Positions 35,913 to 50,262 of a stretch of DNA of 64,000 nt are shown here, in pieces. Within the stretch, counting starts at the first letter, position 1. Every line of letters starts with the position of its first letter. Under the pieces are notes generated by a model. It ran no database searches and had not been told where the DNA came from. It saw only the letters and a program-made list of their open reading frames with translations. A program made the position numbers and the translations under genes. Origin of the DNA: Xestospongia bergquistia (lineage: Eukaryota; Porifera; Demospongiae; Haplosclerida; Petrosiidae). The stretch is taken from the NCBI GenBank assembly GCA_963965975.1, contig OZ014425.1, positions 315,001 through 379,000 on the forward strand, written 5' to 3'.

Positions 35913-38900
35913 ATGGAAGATCTTGATGACTGGTTAGAGAAAGAAATTACTCAAGAATTAGAGAAGATAAGCCTAGAGGATTTGGAAGAAGAAACAGATC
36001 ACGGAACCCATCATGTAGAAGATCTACATAGAAATGAAGTAAGACTGTACATGTACATGATATAATATGTTATTATTTTAATAGCCTCCTCCTGTTGTTG
36101 TAAAAGAGATCTCTTGTCTTAATAATTACCTCAAGCTTCGAAACAATCAAGTAAGAGAGTTAAATGATGAATTACAAGATACTAAAGTGATCCTTGGTGG
36201 AGATGAATGCACAGGTAACAACTTATAGTATATGTAGTCATTTATCTTCTTATCAGATCTCATTGATGAAGAAAATGTCTGTTTACCTGGAACCTATAGT
36301 CCTCATTTCTCTTCTTCAATTGAGTTAGTAAGTGATGTGGATTTTATGATGAAACTTAAGGAAGAAGAAATGAAACAAGAAGAGGACATTGCAGCTGAAA
36401 TAAAAGCACATGAAGTGAGTCTCTAGTGATCTTTATTCAAATGAAAGCTGTCATTTTTTGAAATAGATGAGTCTGCTAGCTTTGATTGCTGAACGAACAA
36501 AACTGGAGGCCCAACAAAGACAACATGAAGTATGTATGTTTGTTATGATAGTTGTATGTAATGTCATTCTCTTTAGCAACAGAGAAAGCTAGAGGAACAA
36601 AGATTAAAGACAGAGGCTGCTGTGGTAGTGCAGGCTTACTGGAGAGGTTACAGGTTAGAGAAGGACTCAAGACTAACTTTTAACATATTCTGTCTCAGAA
36701 CAAGGTGTCAAGTGCAGCAGAAAAGATATGCCCAAAAACTGAGGCAATGTAGAGCAGCTGGACTTATCCAATTTTATTGGCGGCATTACTTACAAAGAAG
36801 ATCAGCTGCTGCTAGTAAAATACAATTGTTTTGGTGCCATTACAGGTCTGTAGTGTAAACTATATGATGTCATAATGAGTAATAATGTTTGCAGACAAAG
36901 AACGACAGCAAGAACTTTATTAGAAGATAAGAGAAAAAGAGAAGAGCGACAAAAACAAGAGAAAGAAATGAAACATAAAGATATTGAGAAGAAACAATTA
37001 TTACAAAGAGAAGTGGAAGATAAGAAAAAAGTGACATTTGAAAACAGTAGGAGAAAAAGATCTGTCTGGACTGGATCACAAAGTAGTACATTATCTAATA
37101 TGGACCTAATAAAACAGCTGGACTTATTAGATAGTGTGGGTCAGGGATCAGTCACTTCATATGGTAATCAACCAGTTATCAATGAGGGATCAGTCACTTC
37201 ATATGGTAATCAACCAGTTATCAATGAGGGATCAGTCACTTCATATGGTAATCAACCAGTTATCAATGAGGGATCAGTCACTTCATATGGTAATCAACCA
37301 GTTATCAATGAGGGATCAACCACTTCATATGGTAATCAACCAGTTATTAATGAGGGATCAACCACTTCATATGGTAATCAACCAGTTATTAACGAGGGAT
37401 CAACCACTTCACCTGGTAATCAACCAGCTATTACTGAGGGATCAAGCACTTCATATGGTAATCAACCAGTTATTAATGAGGGATCAACCACTTCACCTGG
37501 TACTCATCTAGTTCTTAATGAGGAGCCAATTGTGTCAACTTGTACAAGCAGTAACAATAAGGGATGTTCAATAGTACTTGATAAAGTTGTTCGTCAGAAG
37601 ATTCAAGAATCATGTGACCTCACTACAAGATCTTATGATCAACCAACCAAATCTAGTACTGAGTCACATGATAAGAACACAATCACAGAGCTAGCGCAGA
37701 TGGCAGCTCTTAAAGAAAAACGCTTAGAAGAGGAACTTACTGCACAATTATCTCGAGAACGCATGAATCAAATGCTATCACCTGATCAAATAGCAGAAGT
37801 TGCTAAGGCAACCCGCGAGGGAGCAGAGTATAAAATGAGACTAGAGTATGCAGCATCACCTCTTTCTCCTCATGCTTGGATGGGTGTGGTCGAAGAGAGA
37901 CGAAAGATGTGGCAAAAAGAGAGACAAAAGAACACACAACATAGATTTTCCCATTCCTCTTCTGTTCATACTCCATACATAGCAACCACAACATCCAAAG
38001 AACTAAAGTAATCAAAACCATTGAAGACACTGTTATCTTCATTGTTACTATAAATAGCAGTACACATTACATGTTACTATATTTAGAGTTAATGTCTAAG
38101 AGTACATGGACATAATCTCATACATGATAACCTGCCATTATAAATAGTTTGTTTTCTTTCTGTAGACCATTATCAGATGCCCAACTTTTGTCAGCTTCTC
38201 CACAGGGTACTACAATAGATCAGGTTACAGATATATCTCTACTATACTTATATTTATTGATATATTAGGTAACTGTTGTTTACATTTATGGAAGTCGAGG
38301 AGGATCTGTTGACCTAACCAATTTGTCTCGTTGTCCCAGTCTTAGATCATTATCTTTAACTAAATGCTCTCTTACTACATTTAATGAAGTGGGTGGAGCT
38401 AATCCATATCTCCAGGAAGTAACGCTAATGGTAAGCAAATAAGTACAAACTCTCTTAACTTTATTCTTGTTAGTCAAATATTATGGAATATATCAACTGT
38501 TCTCAAATGCTTAGTTTAAGATTTCTTGATATCTCTGATAATCGTTTGCCTTCTTTACATGGTTTGGATTCTTGTAAACAATTATTAGAATTAACAGTTG
38601 ACGAAAATAGAATAGCAAGAATTGGTAAGAACCGTTACCCTGCCCACTCATATGATTTATTCTATTAGGTGGACTTAATGGGTGTGGTCTGTTACAGCGA
38701 CTAAGTGTTAATAGTAATTTAGTTATTAATAGTTCTGTAAGTGGATCTCTATGACATCACATTGTATTATTTTAATATTTAGGGTGTGGCTTGTTTACCA
38801 CACCTCCAATACTTATCATTGGCAGAGAATCATTTGCCAAAAGTTGCTGGATTGGAGGCGTGTCCATTTCTTCAAATTGTAGGACTCCAACAGAATAACT

Positions 38901-41677
38901 TACAAGAGGTATTGATCCATTTTACGTAATTGTCCATCCATTATGTTAATTTATTCATCTATTATGTAGTTATATGTCCATTTATATAGTGTCTACAATT
39001 ATCAAACCATGTCTTGTTGCGTGAACTGGACCTTTGTGGTAACAGCCTCTCTGATATATCTTCATTAGAGAGGGCGTGGCTACCTTCACTACAAACCTTG
39101 AACATATCTAACAACTGGTACATAGATAAGTCACATGACTTGCTCTCTCATCAATTCTTCCATATTTTGTAGTATATCATACATAGAGTCACTCACCAGC
39201 TGTATTATGTTATCGACATTGGATATGAACCATAATACCTTATATGGTATGTCTTGATATTATAATAGCATATATTGTATTTTGTTGCCCGGCAGATCTA
39301 CCGGGATTTTTACAGTCAATAAAAGGATGTTTTGAACTTAAAAATCTCTCTATCCGAGGCAACCCGATCACTCTTGAACCCAAGTTCAAGTATGTAGGTC
39401 ATGTGATAAGTCATGTGATTATTGTATGTTGTCTATTAGAAATCACTTATTAAAAGCTCTACCTGGTTTGAAGGTCCTTGATGGGGAAGATATTAAGCAT
39501 AGAAAAGTGGGTGTGGTCTCTTATTTGTCAAGGTTAACTGGTATCTTTGTAGGCATTTAAAGTATCAAAAGATATCACTTCACATCCAATATTTTCTCTT
39601 GTAAGAAGACAAATCAAAGAACAAGATGATATGAAAATGAAACATAACGAAAATTTGGAGTACGTTGAATGGACAGATAAAATGGATTGATAATAGTCAA
39701 ATGGGTAAATAGACAGATATTCTTCTCTTTGTAGATCATTATCAGGAGGTGATTGTTCCTCATGTTCTCCTGAAGTTGCTGCCAAACTGTTAGACATGAA
39801 AGTCAGAATCATTTTATCATGTATTCATTGATAATTGCTATGGTTACATAGATTGTTCACTGCTCTGAGTATCACAATCTCCTGGAATACCATTTAGAAG
39901 AGCAGCATTATTTTGATGGATCTTGTATAATACCTTTAGCTGAAAGGATAAGGTACTGATATAGTACATAGACCTACCTAGACCTCTAGGACACTTTGGG
40001 ACCCTGAAAACTGTCTCCAGTTATATTATAGAGATGTCCTCAATATAGAGGGTGTCTAATATACTAAAGTATTAGTATGGGACTAGAACAAGTGTCCTCA
40101 ATGTAGAGGTTGTATAATACACTAAAGTATTAGTATGGGACTAGAACAAGTGTCCTCAATATAGAAGTTGTATAATACACTAAAGTATTAGTATGGGACT
40201 AGAACAAGTGTCCTCAATATAGAGGGTGTATAATACACTAAAGTATTAGTATGGGACTAGAACAAGTGTCCTCAATATAGAGGGTGTATAACACACTAAA
40301 GTATTAGTATGGGACTAGAACAAGTGTCCTCAATATAGAGGTTGTATAATACACTAAAGTATTAGTATGGGACTAGAACAAGTGTCCTCAATATATCTTT
40401 TACAAAATGTTTATGATAAAACATGTACGTTATTGGATGATCATTTAGATCTCGTCAAACTCATGGAGCTATTGTTATCCAAAGATACTGGAGAGGACAG
40501 AAAGAAAGACGTCATTATCAGAAGTTAAAGACAGCTGCTACTATTATTCAGGCAGTTTGGAGAGGATACCACACTAGACAACTGTACAGGACATTGTCTG
40601 AGGAACAAAGAAAACAATTAAGAACTGAAAATGACAAGAGAGTTAAAGCTGCCATTACAATTCAGTCATATTTTCGAGGATATCATCTTCGACAGAAATT
40701 GCAAAAGATACTTGATTCGTCATGTTTTCTTGAGAAAGAAGAATTAGAAGATGAAATTGTTTTTGATGAGGTAATTTTATAACAATGTGTAATTAATTGA
40801 TGATATCTGCTTTTGTTATGGTTATTAATATTATTATTGTTATTGTTGTTTTTATTGTTATTATTATTGTTATTGTTGTTGTTATTATTATTATTATTGT
40901 AAGGGAGTTATTTTTATTTTCTTTTTTAGTCATTTCTTTTAACAGACGATGTTAAACCTTTAAGTCCAACTGAAGATGAGATTGATCGGTTCATACTGTC
41001 CTCACCTAAATCTCCTCCTCCAATAAAGACAATAGATCATAATACACTAAGAGAAACTCCTCCACTGATAAAACCAATGGTTCCAACATTTACCTTACCA
41101 GGTGCAATTGAGCAAGAAATTCCATTAGAAGAGTTTTTAGCGGAGCACGAACCTCATGTTACCAAGGCAACAAAACCAAAGACAAGGCAACTTGATGATA
41201 TAGTTGATGAATGGTACAATCACTCTTACTACAACAGTCTATTTTTATAAGTTTTTATTTCTTAGGGGTTTTGTTAACCAGTCTACAGCTGAACTTATGA
41301 TGAAAAGAGCTGAGCGACATAAAAAATTAAGGAGAGAGAGTCAGAAAAGAATTCGCTTGTCTGATCCATCCGAGAGACTAGCTACCTTTAGAAGATCCCA
41401 AGGTCACAATGTGCCAGTTAAACCTGTTTCCTCTGAAAGCAAGACTGATTCTGCTTTTCAGTTAGTTGTCATGTGACTGCCATGTGACAATTATTACCTA
41501 TTACATGTTGTAGGTGGGTCCATCACAAAAGAGTAATTCATCGTCAATTCCTTTCATCTAACAAAACTCAAACATTAACCACACCCACTGGTCTATCAGA
41601 AGGGATGTTACCTCAGTTAGAACCTCATGTATTAGCAGGACATTCTCCTAGATTAATGGTACATAAATATATGAAAT

Positions 41678-41709
<32 letters not shown>

Positions 41710-41792
41710 AGACATCTAGAGCTCAAAATGACTTACTAAAGCAACAAACATCAATTAAAAATAAATTTTATATTTCTCAAGCATGGAACTAA
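35913..41792 (+). CDS. LRRIQ1: leucine-rich repeat and IQ motif protein LRRIQ1
   Basis: A gene of many short exons, start MEDLDDWLEKEITQELEK and stop at 41790-41792. Order: an acidic coiled-coil N-terminus; a first IQ cluster at about 36600-36870 (VVVQAYWRGYRLEK, GLIQFYWRHYLQRR, SKIQLFWCHYR); a Lys/Glu-rich helix; a 14-residue tandem repeat; about eight LRRs (LRFLDISDNRLPSLHGL, LQYLSLAENHLPKV, LRELDLCGNSLSDI, LQTLNISNN); an LRR cap (LKNLSIRGNPITLEPK); then a second IQ cluster at about 40470-40710 (AIVIQRYWRGQKERR, TIIQAVWRGYHTR, AITIQSYFRGYHLR). The IQ-LRR-IQ order is that of LRRIQ1, a cilia-associated protein. IQ motifs bind calmodulin. Some exon borders are not fixed. Confidence 0.85.
37145..37522 (+). 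repeat. 42-bp coding minisatellite in LRRIQ1, nine units
   Basis: Nine direct units of exactly 42 bp, each encoding GSVTSYGNQPVINE or a close variant (T/S and P/S changes accumulate toward the 3' end). The first four units are nearly identical, suggesting recent expansion at the 5' side. Confidence 0.97.
40035..40395 (+). repeat. 58-bp intronic minisatellite in LRRIQ1
   Basis: About 6.2 units of 58 bp, starting TGTCCTCAATATAGAGG, at 40035, 40093, 40151, 40209, 40267, 40325 and 40383. Units differ by one to three bases. It fills most of the intron before the second IQ exon cluster. Confidence 0.95.
40823..40903 (+). repeat. TTATTG/TTG low-complexity tract
   Basis: Imperfect TTATTATTG-type array in an LRRIQ1 intron. 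Confidence 0.9.
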
Positions 41793-42099
41793 GATGTATA
41801 CAGTAATCTGTTATATGTTATTGTCTGATTAAAAGGTCAACTTTAATTTTAAAAATTATATTATTAACTGTCGACCACGCCCTTTTACCAGCTGTAGCTG
41901 TAGTGGTGTGATGCAAGACCATTGAATTTATTAGTCACTATTGATAGAATGGCTATAAATGAAAAGAAAGCAGCTGTTTCTTAAAGAACTCAAATCAAGT
42001 GTTGTAGTCAGTGTACTTGTCTCTCATCATGTCAATAATATTGTTCTCTGCTTAGAATGGAAATTGTCTCTCCTCTAACATTTTCAGGAAATAACAGTC
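41793..42099. other. LRRIQ1 to MFS intergenic gap
   Basis: Short spacer, probably LRRIQ1 3' UTR then the MFS promoter and 5' UTR; an acceptor-like TTTTCAG lies just before 42089. Confidence 0.5.
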
Positions 42100-44993
42100 A
42101 TGACTCAGCCAGTACTAACTGTACGTAGACCCTCTTTTATAGAGGCGGTTCTTTGTTGTCGGAGAAAAAGATGTCGTTTGATAAAAAAAAATTTAAAAAT
42201 ATATATAGGAGTATTTATTAGTTTAGTAAGCTCTTCCAACTGGTATATTTTGTAATGTATTCATTTCATTTCCAGTTTAATAGTGCCTTCTCTATTACAA
42301 TGTTGTTCCCCTTTTTACCATTTATGGTAGAATTTTTACTCCCTCAAATAGATCCAGCCTCTATTGGTCAGTATCATAATTGGCTGACATCAGTGATTAC
42401 ATTGTTTACTTTAACAGGAAAATATGCTGGAATTATTGCTTCATCAATGTTCTTTGGAAGATTTACTGGAAGGTTTGTCTTGTCATCTATTCGCTCATCA
42501 TCCATTAATTCATCTCTATCTTACACACAGTTATATCTGGGGAATGTTATCAGATTCATGGGGACGTCGTCCAGTTCTTATTATTAGTACAATTTTGTTA
42601 GGATTATCATCTTTAAGTTTTGGGTTCAGTGTTAACTTTGCCATGGCAGTTTGTACACGTTTTATGGTAGGACTCACAAATGGTAAAGTCACATGACTAT
42701 GACATGATAGTCACATGACTCTAAATTATATAGGTTTAGTTGGTACTATAAAAGCTGCTTTGTCAGAGTCTTCTACTGACGAGACTCAGCCCATTGGCTT
42801 ATCAATACTAGCAACTGCTTTTGGTGTTGGTATAATCATAGGACCAGCTGTATCTGGTGCTATTGCTGACCCCATCTCACAATATAACCTTAACATTACC
42901 AGTAAATGGATGGATAGATGGATGGATGAACTCATGAATGGATGAATGGTATTATTATTAATTAATTAATATTATTTAGACACAGCTGTTCGTAATTTTC
43001 TTACACAATTTCCATATTCTCTTCCTGGGGTTATTAATTTTCTTTTGTGCATTCTCGCCACATTTTATCTCATCATCTTTTTTCCTGAAACATTACAAAA
43101 GAAAAAGTAAATTTTATTATATTTGTCTTGTACTATCTACTTTACATGTAGATCATCTGAGAAAATGGAATCACACGATCAATTCTCTGAGACATCAGTA
43201 TCCTCAGGTGCCAATCACACCCACACTTCAACTATGAATGAAGACGAAGAGGGACATGAGGATGGGATCATGGAAACCAGTCTGAGTAGTGATAGGCATG
43301 AGGCTCAAACTGATAATGAAGATGTGGAGATCAAAACTAAGGTCAAACAAAAGCGGAGAAGGTCTTTTGTCCTTAGTATCATACCTGGTCGTCGAGACTC
43401 TATGTCTCTTCAGTTTATTAAAATACCTCGTGTGGTTATTAAAAAGAACAAAAGAGAAAAGAGACAGTATAATCATTTAACTTTACAAGAAGAATGTGAG
43501 GATATTAAAGAAGAGAGTTTGATCAATCAAGACAATGAGGAGAGATTGATTGATCAAGACGATGATCAGGAGAGATTGATTGATCAAGATGATGATCAGG
43601 AGAGATTGATTGATCAAGATGATGATCAGGAGAGATTGATTGATCAAGATGATGATCAGGAGAGATTGATTGATCAAGACGATGATCAGGAGAGATTGAT
43701 TGATCAAGATGATGATCAGGAGAGATTGATTGATCAAGACGATGATCAGGAGAGATTGATTGATCAAGATGATGATCAGGAGAGATTGATTGATCAAGAC
43801 GATGATCAGGAGAGACTGATCAATCAAGACAATGATCAGGAGAGATTGATTGATCAAGATGATAATCAGGAGAGATTGATTGATCATGATAAACAGAAAA
43901 CAACCAAATTTACTAAGGTTTGGTTTATGAAGAAATTAATTTCATTCAGAAGTGGTCTTATAAAAGCTTTTAAAAATCTCAAGTTCTTCTTCAAGTGATA
44001 AACCATTATTTGATCATATTTTATACTTAGCTCGCTCTCTCTCTCTTTTTTCAGGAATCCTGTGACCAGATTAGTCTTACTTATCTATTGTATATACTCC
44101 TTTGCTGTCATTGGGTTTGATGAGGTGTACTCTTTATGGTGTGCTACTCCTGGTTACCTAGGTAACACATTACATTACATCGAGAGTTTCATTGTCATTT
44201 CTTTAATAGGAGGTCTTGGATTCTCTCTTCACGAAATTGGAATATCGTTGAGCATAGTGGGAGCTCTTCTACTTCCTTTCACATTATTCTTTTACCCTTT
44301 TGTAAGTTTGTTCCATATTGTTTCTTATAATTTACTTTATTTCAGCTTGAGAGGAAGATGGGGTCCATCAATACTTTCTATTTAATGACAATGATACAAA
44401 TATTCTTCACACTTCTATTGCCAAGCATTCATTATTTAACAACTCTTGATCAGTACGTTATAAATATTATCGCTAACTGATTATCATATCAATATGTATA
44501 TAGATCTCTTGTTCTATGGTTTACATTGTGTACTGTAATGTTGATTATCAGGATTGCTATTAGTGTGGATTTTGCTATAACATCGTTGTTTATTAATAAT
44601 TCAGTCACTTTTGATAAAGTGGGAGCAATTAATGGACTTGCTATGTCAATGACTTCATTGTTTAGGTAATAGATGGATGGATGGATGATAGATTATAAAA
44701 TGGATGGATGATTATAAAATGGATAGAGAAGCAGATATGTAGACAGATAAATGGATGAATGAACATTGATAGATGAATATATTCCATTGTTTTTTAGATG
44801 TGCTTCTCCAACATTTGCTGGCAGTATTTTTTCAGTATCATTGTCTCTTACTTCTAAAAATATTGGCTATCTTATTGATTATCATCTTATTTATATTATA
44901 TTAGGTATTATATTATTAATTACTTTAATAATGGCTACTAGATTACCTAATAGTATTAATAGACAGAAAAGTGTTTTGGAAGATAATGTTTAA
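42100..44993 (+). CDS. ZIFL-like major facilitator transporter with repeat-filled central loop
   Basis: Multi-exon, start MTQPVLTVRRPSFIEAVLCC. Membrane helices carry the MFS signature: FNSAFSITMLFPFLPFMVEF (helix 1), the A-motif GMLSDSWGRRP after helix 2, GLVGTIKAALSE with the RxxxG-type helix 4 region, and FGVGIIIGPAVSGAIAD. The second half starts with RLVLLIYCIYSFAVIGFDEV and YSLWCATPGYLG. The FDEVYSLW box and overall pattern resemble the zinc-induced-facilitator-like (ZIFL/TetA-type) drug:H+ antiporters of plants and fungi. The helix 6-7 loop is greatly enlarged (about 280 residues), basic then acidic, with 12 decapeptide repeats. Substrate cannot be told from sequence. The poly(A) signal AATAAA is near 45080. 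Confidence 0.8.
43531..43890 (+). repeat. 30-bp coding minisatellite, 12 units
   Basis: Twelve uninterrupted 30-bp units encoding DDQERLIDQD with few changes, in the predicted cytosolic central loop of the MFS transporter. Most differences between units are silent GAT/GAC switches. Confidence 0.97.
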
Positions 44994-45242
44994 ATGCATT
45001 TTGTTGTAATTATTGTATAATCTCATAGTTTGTATTTAAAAGAATTAATCACTATGATTTTTATATTTATAATTGGACAAATAAAGACACAATTATGAAG
45101 TTGGAATTTACAAGAATGATGATTAAGAGTAATTGAATAATTTATATATTATTATTATTATTGACAACTTTGTCCTCGCCCCCTCATATTGAGCAGAATC
45201 TCCGCTAACAGCAAACCCACTAGTTTTGTTCTTTGCATTATT

Positions 45243-46609
<1,367 letters not shown>

Positions 46610-46731
46610 CAGCTATTGAACGTGAGGTAAATTTGTACACCTCTATTTTTGAAATGATATAAATATAATTGTGATTTTTGAACATACGTGTCATATTGTT
46701 CTTTTAAAAATAACAAATAAAAAAATATTTG

Positions 46732-47499
46732 TTATAACGGAGACAAAGGAGGTAAAGAGGATGGCTCAGGAGTGTAACAATGGAACTCGACATCATCTAC
46801 CCACTGAACATGTCTATCTGATTTTTCAACAGGAGGTGCCACTATTGCTCCATCTATATTTTCCTCATTGTATAATCTACTTTGCCGTTTTAAATATCTC
46901 CATCTTCGTTCATCAGATTGTTCATTTGTTTTCATGTCCTCAAGTTGTTTTTGACGAGCAAGTCTTCGACGTTCTTTCTGTGATTGTGTGGAAGGGGTAG
47001 GTGATCCCAAATCATCAATGTCTTTATTAGTAAAATGAAATGTGGGTGTGGTCAAATTAAGTCCGCTGTCTGCTTCATCTGTACCCAATAAACTGGTTTG
47101 ACTAGTTTCACCAGTTTCTATTATTTGTTCAGTGGGATCTAAAGATGTAACTTTGTCTGGTGGGTGTAATGAAGATTCTTTTGCATTCAACTGATCACAG
47201 TTAGGTCCCTCCGACTGTAAATCACTCTTCTCTACACACTGTAACTTCATGGAACCAGTGTTAATACTGTCTTTAATGACACTTTTAGTTAGCTTTGTCT
47301 TGACTTTCTTTCTAGGACTCATCCCGACACGCTCAATTATTGGTACTAGTTTCTGTCCTCTTAACGTCATAACTTTAGAACTGGTATCTGGATTTATTCT
47401 TCTAGCTTTACATCTTCCTCTTTGCACTGGTTTATGGGTGGAGCTCATGGCTGCCTTCTTTGGTGATTTTGCAATAATAGATTTAGTTTTTCGTCCCAT
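46732..47499 (-). CDS. unrecognised basic, probably nuclear protein
   Basis: Single frame of 255 codons, MGRKTKSIIAKSPKKAAMSS at the start. The N-terminal third is rich in Lys/Arg/Ser (MSPRKKVKTKLTK), likely a nuclear signal. The middle is Ser/Thr/Glu-rich and disordered. A charged helix follows (RRRLARQKQLEDMKTNEQ, then ERRWRYLKRQSRLYNE). The last 30 residues hold DRHVQWVDDVEF and a Pro-rich end. RHVQW fits the PP1-docking RVxF consensus. I cannot name a family. The last helix recalls short conserved boxes of metazoan nuclear proteins, so it is probably a real gene. Convergent with PTGR1, 122 bp between stops. Confidence 0.6.
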   Translation of the reverse strand: MGRKTKSIIAKSPKKAAMSSTHKPVQRGRCKARRINPDTSSKVMTLRGQKLVPIIERVGMSPRKKVKTKLTKSVIKDSINTGSMKLQCVEKSDLQSEGPNCDQLNAKESSLHPPDKVTSLDPTEQIIETGETSQTSLLGTDEADSGLNLTTPTFHFTNKDIDDLGSPTPSTQSQKERRRLARQKQLEDMKTNEQSDERRWRYLKRQSRLYNEENIDGAIVAPPVEKSDRHVQWVDDVEFHCYTPEPSSLPPLSPL

Positions 47500-49703
47500 C
47501 TATAAAAGTATGAGGAAAAAAGTCATTTAAAAACATACAACATATTCTCTCTGTTATAAAAATGAACTATAAACACTACCTTCAGTGAGAATAGGGGTTA
47601 AATGTTATAACTCCACCTTTATCAGCTCCACCTTTTGTAACTGGTTCACGGATCTGGTTGTACCGGGCGCTGATGTCGACTTGTTACTCACAGACCATTA
47701 CGTTAAATAAACAGATAGACTACTAACTAATCATTCTTTCTGTTGTAGTAGTATTAATTTATATAAGATGAGTCATGGGAGAGCTTTGATAAAGACATTT
47801 TACAATTTGTTTTATTAAATTTCACATGTTAATAATATTAAAGGAAAGGTCACCATCTTGTCATGCATGAGTGATATAATATATATTATTTTTGGCATAC
47901 TACCAAGAAACTGTTCCAATTGTTAGTACAACTAATTTGTTTGCTATCATTTGCAATGCCCAATCGTGACAGTAACACATACCTGTGGCCCGGACAGCTG
48001 AAAGATTTCTCGAAATGTTTGTGGTTACAAATCTTTAAACAGACAAAAGTTAGAAGTCATATATGTTATCTGCTAATGTTACACACACATATTAAAACTC
48101 AACGGATTAGTCTAGACTAGCTATTCAAAAGAAACTGTTGATTGTACTCATCGGTAGAGATCAAGTTGAACTTGAAGTTTCCCTTACATATTGTCTATGT
48201 TTAAAATAATTTACTTGATATGACACATGTAGCCAGCATATGTAGTATTTTAAATTAGATGACTTGACTATATGTCAACACTCTCTTTCTCTCTCTCTCT
48301 CTCTTCACTTTTCCTCTCCTTATCATAACATTTCCTACCACATTGAAGCCTATGAGGGAACTAGGGTGTTTCCAATATCTTGTTAACATCATAACTGATC
48401 ATTAGTTAAAAAAGCGGCCTACTTAGGTACTAATAATAATAATGCCAGGTTGTATTATAATCATCCAGGGAGAAGAACACAGACAATACTAAGTTCAGTT
48501 AGTGTGCTAGTGGGATTATTTACATTGGTGTCTAACACTGCAATAGTTAGAGCAATGATCAAGTGGGAATTAGTAGACATGTACAAATGGTTGTGCAATA
48601 ACCCTTAGCAGCTGTTATATAGAAATTCATACATGTACAGCTGTAGTTTGTAGTTAGCATATTAAATATGTAAATTCTGTTTGATTAAATGTTGGTGGTC
48701 GTGTTCAATTTGATCACTGTGTGTTCACTTTTTATATATACATCTGTAACTGAAATGACCAGATGTTGTTTGTCACAGTATTCTTTTTATAACTATAGAA
48801 ACAGTTTATACAATAGCATAGTCAATGATAGTAATATTCTGCACATGACAAAGCAAAATTTATACACTTTGTCACTGTAATAATCATACGTGGCATCTTA
48901 GTGATGATATGTGATAGTGGTATGCTCTGACAAGATATATTACATATTTTTAGATATCACATGGTTCACTAAGCTCATGTCACGTACACCCTATACTCCA
49001 GTTGTAGACTCAAATGCTGACCACGATTTAATTAAGACATTCAACTGTAATACGACTAAAGGATATACCAAGACTGTACAGTGCATTCTTACTCACATGA
49101 TATGTATCTGTGCAACCAGCTGCTGCCAAATATTGCTATCATATAGTAAATATGTTTGTGAGATTGTTATATAACAAGTTACTGGTATTGTTGTTTGATG
49201 ACTCACAAACTGTAACTAGAAGACTCTTTGTCATAATTACTGTCTCAATCATGATATGGTTTGTCTATAATATTACTATCCCTATCAAACTTAAATAGCT
49301 GATAACTTCCTGTCTTATTAAAGTAAGCCAGTTAGGTACCCATTAGTATTATAAATTCCCCTTTAATGTGTTGTCATAGTTACTGTAGTGCTTTCAGTAT
49401 TATGTAGAGTATAGTTGTTTTAGTGAGCTTAATTATATTATATTATAACCAGAGAAACGTCATAAGTCACAATTATATCAAGGTTACATATATACTGTAA
49501 ATTATATCATCAATTTTTGAGCCACAATTAAACAGAATTATAATACGTTGACTCTCTTAGTATATTATGTATTGATTGCAACCTTATGACATCATTTATG
49601 ACATTATCAATGACAGTTGGCCTCCAAATCAATTGTTTACTAATTAACAATTGTACTCAATATAAAAACATATTAATATGAAGTGCTACACATAATATTA
49701 TAC

Positions 49704-49745
49704 ATGTACATGTATATATACATGTACACATACATGTACATGTAT
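49704..49745. repeat. TACATGTA palindrome cluster
   Basis: Repeated TACATGTA and TATATACATGTACA units that can fold back on themselves. Confidence 0.8.
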
Positions 49746-50213
49746 AGAGTAAAGGTACTTTCCTTTCCTTTATGACACTTCCATAGAAGTATGTAACAGC
49801 TGGAGTGTTACATGTCAAGGTATATGTATATATTCATGTTAATGTGGACATCTCATAATTACTTGTCGCCATCTGACCAGAAAATTGTCCTTGTTGTCAT
49901 GCCAACTACATCTCTATCAAATATAATATCTGTTCCATCTTAACAGTGTAAATGACATAATGTATTTTGCAATCTTGTTTATGCTAATATATTTTACAAG
50001 ACAATATTGTAGTTATCAATGTTATATTAGATTGGGTATAAGATCTCCATGGTTACAAATCTAGTGGTTTATAGGGAATTTTAAGATCAAATAATTCCTA
50101 CTATCACTTTGATATGATACTCTCACTGAACTTCATTAAGGCTTCATAATTTACAGGTGAATGTTCTGCCTACACAGCTTTTCTTACTACTAAAGTTATT
50201 TGTATACGCCAAT

Positions 50214-50262
50214 GAATGGATGGATGGATAGACGGATGGATGGATAGATGGTTGGATGGATG
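50214..50262 (+). repeat. (GGAT)n tract
   Basis: Imperfect GGAT/AGAT tetranucleotide array. Its complement-type partner (ATCC-rich) starts 214 bp downstream, so the two could pair. Confidence 0.85.

Noticed and set aside
37134-37511. Second long frame through the LRRIQ1 minisatellite
   Set aside because: A +2 shadow of the 42-bp repeat; the main frame continues into flanking conserved LRRIQ1 sequence.
40035-40395. CRISPR-like array
   Set aside because: The 58-bp units are contiguous with no spacers, and the genome is eukaryotic.
43483-43887. Antisense open frame of hydrophobic repeats (INQSLLIIVL type) opposite the MFS array
   Set aside because: It is the mirror of a coding minisatellite; openness follows from the repeat unit lacking stops on both strands.
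45189-45242. Upstream in-frame Met for PTGR1
   Set aside because: The family starts at the position of 45243; the extra 18 residues have no counterpart.
47920-49298. Several 60-90 codon open frames
   Set aside because: No homology, no splice partners, AT-rich random composition.
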